Origin: Candidatus Peribacteria bacterium
GTDB lineage: Bacteria; Patescibacteriota; Gracilibacteria; UBA1369; UBA12463
Reading direction: 5' to 3'
NCBI GenBank assembly: GCA_943355055.1
Contig: CALREA010000013.1
Coordinates: 1-32,004 of the forward strand
Length of the DNA: 32,004 bases
Each line of letters opens with the position of its first letter. Position 1 is the stretch's first letter. Shown here one piece after another: positions 1-7,129 of the stretch. The notes beneath the pieces were generated by a model. The model ran no database searches. It was given only the letters and a program-made list of their open reading frames with translations, and was not told where the DNA came from. The position numbers were made by a program, and so were the translations under genes.

Positions 1-726
1 GCATCCATCTACCTCGCGCTCATCGCGCTCGGTATCTCCTCCCCGGTATCAACCATTGCAAAAAAGGCGAACATCAATCGCACGACCACCTACGACATTC
101 TTGAAATGCTTCTCGAAAAAGGTCTCGTTATCGGACAAAAGAAAAAATCCTCACAATACTACGAAGCCCTCCCCCCGGAAAAAATCGTAGCGTATCTGAA
201 GGAGCAAAGTGAAAAATTTTCGCATCTCGCGAAAGACGCCGAAGCAATGCTCCCGGAACTGAATGCACAGTACAAGGCTTCAGGAAGGCCAAAAGTTTAC
301 TTCTACGAAGGTGATGAGGGTTTGATTAGAGTGTACGAAGAGACACTCACCTCACACGAAGAAATTCTCGCCTACGCTTCCGACCAGGCAAATCAAGATG
401 CCATTCCTTGGTATTTTCCGCAGTATTACCAACGTCGCGCCGCCAAAAAAATCCCCATTCGCGCGTTATTTCCCGATACTCCCAAGGATCGCGAAAGACA
501 CTCACTCGATTCTCAGGAGCTCCGCAAGAGTCGTCTCTTGCCGAAAAACAAACTCGACTTCACACCGGAAATAAATTTTTTCGATAACAAAATTATGATC
601 GCCGACTGGAAAGAAAAACTTGGGATAATCATCGAAAGCAAGGAAATAGCTTCAGTATTCAAGCAAACCTTCGAGCTCGCATGGGAGGCAGCGGAAAAGT
701 ATCACAAAAAAATTATCGAGGAATAG
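1..726 (+). CDS. TrmB-family transcriptional regulator, 5' truncated by window edge
   Basis: Frame +1 is open from base 1 (ASIYLALIALGISSPVSTIAKKANINRTTTYDILEMLLEKGLVIG...), an N-terminal winged-HTH typical of TrmB followed by an effector-type domain; stop TAG at 724-726. Confidence 0.8.
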   Translation, partial: ASIYLALIALGISSPVSTIAKKANINRTTTYDILEMLLEKGLVIGQKKKSSQYYEALPPEKIVAYLKEQSEKFSHLAKDAEAMLPELNAQYKASGRPKVYFYEGDEGLIRVYEETLTSHEEILAYASDQANQDAIPWYFPQYYQRRAAKKIPIRALFPDTPKDRERHSLDSQELRKSRLLPKNKLDFTPEINFFDNKIMIADWKEKLGIIIESKEIASVFKQTFELAWEAAEKYHKKIIEE

Positions 727-813
727 TGCGTAATTTTTCGTGTCATAAAAATAGCAACAATTATTAAAATAAATGTCAGAGAAAGTTTAGAACGGTTTGC
801 TAGGGCTCCACGT

Positions 814-884
814 GGGGACGCTCAAGGCGAGAGTCCAGACCTACCATTTTGGACAGGCGGGTTCGATTCCCATCGTCTCCACCA
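814..884 (+). ncRNA. tRNA-like / tmRNA 3'-end-like small RNA
   Basis: Acceptor GGGGACG (814-820) pairs with CGTCTCC (874-880), followed by ACCA. T-loop TTCGATT with GGG/CCC stem. Central hairpin GTCCAGA/TTTTGGAC (833-839/848-854). The TTTTGGAC..GGGTTCGATTCCC..CGTCTCCACCA tail resembles bacterial tmRNA 3' ends. No normal anticodon arm. Confidence 0.5.
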
Positions 885-898
885 GTTTCTGACACAAC

Positions 899-930
899 AA
901 AAGAGCCGCCCATTACTGAGTGGCTCTTTT
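899..930 (+). terminator. Rho-independent terminator after the tRNA-like RNA
   Basis: AAAAGAGCC ... GGCTCTTTT perfect stem ending in a T run. Confidence 0.75.
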
Positions 931-1077
931 GATATCCAAACCTACCATTTCATATCCATTATACCATAGGTAATACACCGCTTCAAGACTTATTACACAT
1001 TTTCAGCTTTGAATCACCGCCCCTAGCCTCCCTCAAGACTCTCCGCTATACTATCCCCACAATCAAACGAACTACCT

Positions 1078-2337
1078 ATGCAAAAATTTCTCGTTCGCGG
1101 CGGACACTCACTCAAAGGCGAAGTGACGGTAAGCGGCTCAAAAAATGCAGCACTACCAATTATTGGGGCGGCGCTCCTCACCGACGAGCCGACTACTCTG
1201 ACCAACGTCCCCGAGATCAATGATGTCTACTCGCTTCTCACGATTCTCAAAGAATTTAATATCAAATTCACCTTCGAGAATCACACCCTCACGATCAACG
1301 CAAAAAACTTCAAATACAAAACACCACCAGAAGAGCTCGTAGCGAAAATGCGCGCATCAATTTTGATCGCACCGGCACTACTCTACCGTCATGGAAGCTT
1401 CGACATGGCCTATCCGGGTGGCTGTGTGCTAGGGAAAAGACCACTCGATACGCATTCATTTGTGTTTAGAAAAATGGGAGCGCACGTTTTGGAAGATGAG
1501 AAAATGCTCAGCGTAACATGGAAAAAACGCACACCTACCACGATGGTTCTCCCTGAAATGAGTGTCACAGCAACAGAAAACGCGATTATGATGGCCGCGA
1601 TCACACCGGGCGAGACACAGATTAGACTCGCCGCCGCCGAACCACACGTGCAGGACCTCTGTCATTTTATGAAAAAAATGGGATGCAAAATTGACGGCAT
1701 CGGCACCCACAATCTCACGGTGCACGGTGTGAAAAAACTCAATGGTACGAAATACGCGATCTGTGGTGACTACCTCGAGGCGGGAACCTACGCGCTCGCC
1801 GCGGCAGTGACGAAGGGTGACATCAAAATTCACGGCCTCCAGATGGACTATCTCGATAGCTTCTGGCAAAAATTAGAAGAGGCGGGCGTGCCGTTTACAT
1901 TGGAAAAAAACTCCATCCATATCAAACCGGCTAAAACCATTCGCGAAGTGAAGGTTCTACGCACTGCCGTCTACCCAAGCTTCCCCACCGATCTGCAAGC
2001 CCCGTTCGGCGCGCTGCTTACCCAATCGAAAGGCGTGAGCAAAGTATTTGAAACATTGTTCGAAGGCCGCCTCGGCTACCTGTTTGAGTTAGAAAAAATG
2101 GGCGCTCATGTCGAACTCCTGAACCCTCACCAAGCCCTCATCATCGGTCCAACCAAACTCACCGGCAGACCCGTCTCCAGCTGCGACATTCGCGCCGGCG
2201 CCACCATGGTCCTCGCCGCCCTCGCCGCCAAAGGCGAGACAATCATCTCCGACATCAAATATATTGATCGTGGTTACGAACGATTAGATGAAAAACTGCG
2301 CTCACTGGGTGCGGATATAGAGAAGGTGGATATGTAA
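1078..2337 (+). CDS. murA: UDP-N-acetylglucosamine 1-carboxyvinyltransferase
   Basis: MQKFLVRGGHSLKGEVTVSGSKNAALPIIGAALLTDEPTTLTNVPEINDV and later RAGATMVLAALAAKGETII are MurA/EPSP-family hallmarks. Confidence 0.95.
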   Translation: MQKFLVRGGHSLKGEVTVSGSKNAALPIIGAALLTDEPTTLTNVPEINDVYSLLTILKEFNIKFTFENHTLTINAKNFKYKTPPEELVAKMRASILIAPALLYRHGSFDMAYPGGCVLGKRPLDTHSFVFRKMGAHVLEDEKMLSVTWKKRTPTTMVLPEMSVTATENAIMMAAITPGETQIRLAAAEPHVQDLCHFMKKMGCKIDGIGTHNLTVHGVKKLNGTKYAICGDYLEAGTYALAAAVTKGDIKIHGLQMDYLDSFWQKLEEAGVPFTLEKNSIHIKPAKTIREVKVLRTAVYPSFPTDLQAPFGALLTQSKGVSKVFETLFEGRLGYLFELEKMGAHVELLNPHQALIIGPTKLTGRPVSSCDIRAGATMVLAALAAKGETIISDIKYIDRGYERLDEKLRSLGADIEKVDM

Positions 2338-3830
2338 GTTTCGGTAGATCCCTCCGACACTCCGTAAATTTTTCTCCCTAGCTCGAGATGGCGCGCATGA
2401 TTGCTTCTCACGTCGCCAATAATACCAAATCTGGTAGCAATAGTTTTGAGTCCCAAACCGGCCGACTTGAATGCATATTTATTTTTCGCGGTCATAGCTG
2501 ACCATTCTTGAAAAGTTGGAACTTGCTCAAGAATCGCAGTCCTCAGCTCTTCTAATGAAATTTCTTCGTCACGTAATACTTCACATGCGCCATATATTTC
2601 CCGCCCTAGCACTAGGTGATACGCGCGTTTTTGAAATGAAGTTCCGGCAATTCCGAATCTCGTCGCTATAGCAGAAAGTCCCAACCCGGAGATTTTTTCA
2701 AAAGCATTCATTTCTTTTTGTGTCATAATTGACCACTGTTCCGCTGTTGGAATTTGCCGAATAATAGCGGTTTTTAATGCTTCCAGCGAAATCCCATTTT
2801 TCTCACATTCTCCATAAATTTTTCTCCCGAGTTCCAGATGAACTGAAGTATGATTAATGGGGATCCCTTTGACACCAAAGCGAGTGGCGATAGCAGTAAG
2901 CCCCAATCCTCCCGCATGAAAAATAATCCTATCTTTTTGTGCCATTTGCGCCCATTTTTGCGCGGTCGGTACACGTTTTATGATTTCAGCACGCAATACT
3001 TCCTGGAATCCAACATCAAGTTTTCCTTGAATGCCATCGGCAAAAAGCAAGAGACATATTTGCTCGTCCCACGCGGCAGATGATGTGTAAAGGATACGGG
3101 TTACACGGTCGGGGTATTTTTCCAATAACTGTTCTTTGGTGAGCGACATCAGCTCATTTCGAGCTAACGTTCCCTGAATCACAAATGTTGCCTCGTTGGC
3201 TTCATTGCAAATCAGAACTTGCTTATCGAGACGAGGAATTTCAACAATATAATACGAACTCGGCCTCATCATCGTATTCGTAATTTCTCCATGGCACACG
3301 AGAATATCATCGGTAAATATTCCATGCTTCTGAAGGAGAGAAATAAATTGAGAAAAGCGATGCGATGATTTTGTATCAACGATCTCACTCCTCGACTCAA
3401 GAGAATGCTCAGGTGGAGTTTTTGAACCCGGAGGAAGAATAATTCCAGGCAAGGCCACGGAAGTGATATTGAGTGAACGAAGAAGATCATCAAAGGAGTC
3501 GAGAGACTTACCCTGGAGTATATGTGAAAGCCGTTTACCGGAGAAGGATAAAATATCATCAATAGCAATGCGCTGCGTTCCATTAAAAATTTCAGAACTC
3601 AACCGCCGTTCATCTCGATGAGAAATTCTTTTACTCGAGGTAACGCCAAGACTATCTTTGAGCCATTTCTCCAGCGCAATGAGCGTACCGGTAAGTTCCT
3701 GGTATTTCGTCTCACTTCCATCATACGTCTGCGCGATCCACAGAGCACGCAACACCTGCTCGCGATAACTCGAGGCAAACTCTTTTCGTTCAGGCTCCGG
3801 TAGTGATTCAAAATAGTGAAGGATATTCAT
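2274..3830 (-). CDS. Uncharacterised protein with three tandem ~70-75 aa HTH-like repeats (paralogue 2)
   Basis: Repeats of form PTAxxWxxMxxKxxxxFxxxGLGLxxIATRFGIxG.....xxHLELGRKIYG. N-terminal domain shared with the upstream ORF 3844-5829. C-terminus runs antisense into murA. Confidence 0.8.
   Translation of the reverse strand: MNILHYFESLPEPERKEFASSYREQVLRALWIAQTYDGSETKYQELTGTLIALEKWLKDSLGVTSSKRISHRDERRLSSEIFNGTQRIAIDDILSFSGKRLSHILQGKSLDSFDDLLRSLNITSVALPGIILPPGSKTPPEHSLESRSEIVDTKSSHRFSQFISLLQKHGIFTDDILVCHGEITNTMMRPSSYYIVEIPRLDKQVLICNEANEATFVIQGTLARNELMSLTKEQLLEKYPDRVTRILYTSSAAWDEQICLLLFADGIQGKLDVGFQEVLRAEIIKRVPTAQKWAQMAQKDRIIFHAGGLGLTAIATRFGVKGIPINHTSVHLELGRKIYGECEKNGISLEALKTAIIRQIPTAEQWSIMTQKEMNAFEKISGLGLSAIATRFGIAGTSFQKRAYHLVLGREIYGACEVLRDEEISLEELRTAILEQVPTFQEWSAMTAKNKYAFKSAGLGLKTIATRFGIIGDVRSNHARHLELGRKIYGVSEGSTETYISTFSISAPSERSFSSNRS
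3585..3782. repeat. Near-identical block shared with 5584-5781 (copy A)
   Basis: About 198 bp that aligns by eye with under ~12 mismatches to 5584-5781; encodes SSYREQVLRAL..SKRISHRDERRLSSEIF. Confidence 0.8.
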
Positions 3831-3843
3831 ACAAATTCAGCGG

Positions 3844-5829
3844 TTAAATATTTACTCCATAAATCTTCTTTCCAAGTTCGAGAAAATAAATCAGATTATG
3901 TAGAGGATCTCCATCCACCCCAAACCTCCTCGCAATCGCCATAAGCCCCATTCCCGCAATCTTGAATGTTAATTTCTCTTTCCAATGAATCCCAGTCCAC
4001 ATCTCAGCCGTCGGAACTTGTGCAAGAATCGCCGCCTTTAGCTCTTCATCAGTCAACTCAGGGGGCTCTTCATAGGCTAACGCTTCGCACTCTCCATAAA
4101 TTTTCCTTCCCAGCTCTAGACGATATGCTCGATTATCGAAAGGATTTCCCTCGATTCCAAACCTCGTCGCGATTTTAGAGAGTCCCATTCCTGCAGCTTT
4201 GAATTGTAATTTTTCCTTTCGCTTCATCCTCGCCCACATTTCCGCTGTCGGAACTTGCGCAAGAATCGCAGCCTTCAGTTCATCAGGAGAGACTTCACGT
4301 TCGTCTAACGCCTCACATTCGCCATATATGACTCTTCCCAGTGCAAGGTGATAGGCTCGATTATCAATAGGATTTCCCTCAATTTTGAACCTAGTCGCAA
4401 GCCCATTGAGTCCCATTTTTTTGTATTGAGTCCCATTTTTTTTTACCTTAAATGCTTTTCTTTTTTCTTGATTCATCCCTGCCCACGCTTCCGCCGTTGG
4501 AACTTGCACAAGAATCGCAGCCTTTAGCTGATCATCATTCAGATATTCGTATGCAAACACTTCGCTTTCTCCATAAATTTTACTCCCTAATGCAAGGTAG
4601 ATTTGAAGATGACTAAGAGGGTTTCCTTTCACCCCAAACCTCGTAGCTATGGCGGCAAGGCCCATCTCTCCAATTTTGAATTTTTCTTTCTCTTTTGTCT
4701 TCATCTTCATCCACATTTCAGCCGTCGGAATCTGTTCGAGAATAGCGGTCTTCAGCTGATCATCAGTCAACTCAGACTGTTCTTCATATTCCAACTCTTC
4801 GCACTCCCCATAAATCTTCCGCCCAAGTTCCCAGTGGTACTTACGGCTGAAAATAGGATCCCCTGCCATAACCCCAAATCTCCTGGCGATGGCTTTAAGT
4901 CCCATCCCTCCAACCTTGAACTTCAGCTTTTCTCTTTGAATCATCCCCGCCCACATCTCAGCCGTCGGAATAATTTTCAAAATTTCCACACGCAGAGCCT
5001 CCTGATCACGCACATCAACTTTTGCCTGCACGCCGTCCGCGAATAACAACGCAAAAAGCTGCTGTTCCCATGTAATCGAAGATGTATAGACAATGCGTTG
5101 AACCAGATCAGGATACTGGTCCTGTAGCTGTTCTTTCGTTAGCGTCATTAAAACGCTTCTTGGTAAATTTCCCTGAATCACAAACGTCGCCTCACCCACT
5201 TGATCACACAGAAGAATTTGCTTATTCAAGCGGGGGATCTCGACAATACAGTAGGAAACTTTTCGCATCATATGCTCAGAAATTTCCCCATGACAAACAA
5301 TGAGGTCATCAGTAAAAATGCCATGTTGTTGTAACAATCCAATAAGCTGGGAAAGTCGTTGCTGGAAGTGGATTTCACGCCCTCCGTTAGCATATTCGCC
5401 ACTGCCTTCCGGGATGGTATTTTCTCCCGGCGGAAGAATAATTCCCGGCAGCGCGACAGAGGCGATATTGAGAGAGCCCAAGAAGTCTTCGAGAGAATCA
5501 GGTGACGCACCCTGTAATATGGAAGCAAATCGTCTGCCTGAGTGCGCTAAAATATCATCAATGGCGATATGCTGTTTACCATCAAAAATTTCAGAACTCA
5601 ACCGCCGTTCATCTCGATGAGAAATTCTTTTACTCGAACTCACGCCAAGGCTATCTTTGAGCCACTTCTCCAGCGCAATGAGCGTACCGGTAAGTTCCTG
5701 GTATTTCGTTTCACTTCCATCATACGTCTGCGCGATCCCCAGCGCGCGCAACACCTGCTCACGATAGCTCGAGGCAAACTCCACGCGCTGCTCGGCTGAT
5801 AAAGTGTCGAGATGTTTGAGGATATTCAT
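3844..5829 (-). CDS. Uncharacterised protein with five tandem ~75-80 aa HTH-like repeats (paralogue 1)
   Basis: Start placed at MNILKHLDTLSAEQRVEF by comparison with the paralogue (MNILHYFESLPEPERKEF). Five PTAEMW...GMGLxxIATRFGxxGNP...YxLELGRKIYG repeats. Confidence 0.85.
   Translation of the reverse strand: MNILKHLDTLSAEQRVEFASSYREQVLRALGIAQTYDGSETKYQELTGTLIALEKWLKDSLGVSSSKRISHRDERRLSSEIFDGKQHIAIDDILAHSGRRFASILQGASPDSLEDFLGSLNIASVALPGIILPPGENTIPEGSGEYANGGREIHFQQRLSQLIGLLQQHGIFTDDLIVCHGEISEHMMRKVSYCIVEIPRLNKQILLCDQVGEATFVIQGNLPRSVLMTLTKEQLQDQYPDLVQRIVYTSSITWEQQLFALLFADGVQAKVDVRDQEALRVEILKIIPTAEMWAGMIQREKLKFKVGGMGLKAIARRFGVMAGDPIFSRKYHWELGRKIYGECEELEYEEQSELTDDQLKTAILEQIPTAEMWMKMKTKEKEKFKIGEMGLAAIATRFGVKGNPLSHLQIYLALGSKIYGESEVFAYEYLNDDQLKAAILVQVPTAEAWAGMNQEKRKAFKVKKNGTQYKKMGLNGLATRFKIEGNPIDNRAYHLALGRVIYGECEALDEREVSPDELKAAILAQVPTAEMWARMKRKEKLQFKAAGMGLSKIATRFGIEGNPFDNRAYRLELGRKIYGECEALAYEEPPELTDEELKAAILAQVPTAEMWTGIHWKEKLTFKIAGMGLMAIARRFGVDGDPLHNLIYFLELGKKIYGVNI
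5584..5781. repeat. Near-identical block shared with 3585-3782 (copy B)
   Basis: See copy A. Confidence 0.8.
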
Positions 5830-5852
5830 AGGACTTTTGATAAGAGAATTAC

Positions 5853-5880
5853 ATAATAGCACATATTATATAAATGTCAA
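5853..5880 (-). promoter_or_regulatory. Sigma70-type promoter for the repeat-protein pair
   Basis: Minus strand TTGACA (5880-5875), 16-nt spacer, TATTAT (5858-5853), 23 nt before the start at 5829. Confidence 0.65.
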
Positions 5881-5922
5881 ACTAGGAGGCCTTAAGCCAC
5901 TGAAAAACCAGCTTTGTCAGCT

Positions 5923-6807
5923 TTACAAGTTTTGTTCACCTTTTTCTTCTTTCACCCTCTTCACTCTCCCGCTCGTCGGATCTACCACCATCTCTATGGT
6001 ACCCATCTGATCCGTGCGGAAAATTTTCGAACCCACGTCAGTTAATCGTTCCAACGTCTCAGCCGTTGGGTGTCCGTAGCGATTTTTCGACCCTACGCCA
6101 ATTCCCGAATATTTCGGATGAACCGCACGTAGGAAGTCGGCACTCGAGCTGAAACGACTTCCATGGTGGCCAACTTTCAGAATTTCCGCGTGCAAATCCA
6201 CGCCCGAATCAAGTAATTTTTTCTCACTCGAAAAACCGATATCGGCGGTATCCAGCAGAACAGCACGGCCGCCAAGGAGTATTCGTGAAACCAGAGAAGA
6301 TTCATTCACCTTGGGCACGTATTTCCCCGCCAATGACACTTCGGGCCACAAAACATCCATCAGCACATCCCGATCCAACCAAAAATCCGTGGCGCTATAC
6401 GCGATCCATATTGGCGCATTTTTTTCACCGATTTTTTTCATGATCGCCTTCTGCATCGCCGTCCCCTGTTGCAGTCCCAGAACCATAGTTTGCCTCACGT
6501 CGAACTGATCTATGAGGGTCAGCGCTCCGCCGGCATGATCCTGGTCATACTGCGTCAGCACCATCAAATCGATTCGATCATTAACCCACCCGATCGCTCG
6601 TCGTAGCGGCTCGGCAATAACGCCGGGCGGCCCAACATCGATGAGGATACGATTCCCGCCTGGGGTGACGAGCAGCACTGCGTCCCCTTGCCCGATATCC
6701 AGAAAATAAATATGCAACTTCCCATCCGGCAATTGCCCCAGACAGTTCACGCAGAACGCTACTATTACCACCAATCCTGCCAGCCATGTGAAAAAAAATC
6801 GTGCCAT
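5923..6807 (-). CDS. ComEC/Rec2-like metallo-beta-lactamase-fold hydrolase (stand-alone MBL domain)
   Basis: IYFLDIGQGDAVLLVTPGGNRILIDVGPP ... LTQYDQDHAGG ... LLDTADIGFSSEKKLL ... LKVGHHGSRFSSSADFL: ComEC C-terminal MBL pattern. Confidence 0.88.
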   Translation of the reverse strand: MARFFFTWLAGLVVIVAFCVNCLGQLPDGKLHIYFLDIGQGDAVLLVTPGGNRILIDVGPPGVIAEPLRRAIGWVNDRIDLMVLTQYDQDHAGGALTLIDQFDVRQTMVLGLQQGTAMQKAIMKKIGEKNAPIWIAYSATDFWLDRDVLMDVLWPEVSLAGKYVPKVNESSLVSRILLGGRAVLLDTADIGFSSEKKLLDSGVDLHAEILKVGHHGSRFSSSADFLRAVHPKYSGIGVGSKNRYGHPTAETLERLTDVGSKIFRTDQMGTIEMVVDPTSGRVKRVKEEKGEQNL

Positions 6808-6916
6808 ATTTCATAGTATGACACAGCGGATTGACATTTTCCTGACCAGACACGCAGTGTAGCGGAGTGTCGGATTCCGTTCCCGTTCCCAATTCTGATT
6901 CGTGTCGTCCTGATGT

Positions 6917-6930
6917 ATATCAGGTGATAT
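6917..6930. promoter_or_regulatory. Palindromic operator-like site ATATC-AGGT-GATAT
   Basis: Inverted half-sites read directly; one of three in the MBL upstream region. Confidence 0.45.
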
Positions 6931-7020
6931 TTTTTCGTGCTTCGTACCATATCTCCGAGTACTACTTTCGAAAGGATATCAATGTAATAGCAATTTAGTA
7001 TCGTGGAGCTATGGGTTTGT

Positions 7021-7034
7021 ATATCGTACGATAT
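7021..7034. promoter_or_regulatory. Perfect palindrome ATATC-GTAC-GATAT
   Basis: 14-bp perfect inverted repeat. Confidence 0.45.
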
Positions 7035-7079
7035 TATTCCGAAAGTACCCTAATAGACACTCCGAAACTCCTCAAAAGG

Positions 7080-7093
7080 ATATCAGGTGATAT
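7080..7093. promoter_or_regulatory. Palindromic operator-like site ATATC-AGGT-GATAT (second exact copy)
   Basis: Identical 14-mer to 6917-6930. Confidence 0.45.
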
Positions 7094-7129
7094 CACTTCA
7101 AAACTGCTTTCACCGATACGCTCGAACAT

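Noticed and set aside
1456-1869. 137-aa minus ORF inside murA
   Set aside because: Shadow ORF opposite a well-supported essential gene.
4603-5046. 147-aa plus-strand ORF (and other plus-strand ORFs across 3600-5800)
   Set aside because: Antisense to the clearly coding repeat proteins; low-complexity Phe/Pro/His-rich translation with no family resemblance.
5082-5620. Plus-strand ORFs 5082-5303 and 5300-5620
   Set aside because: Antisense shadows of the repeat-protein N-terminal/middle domain.
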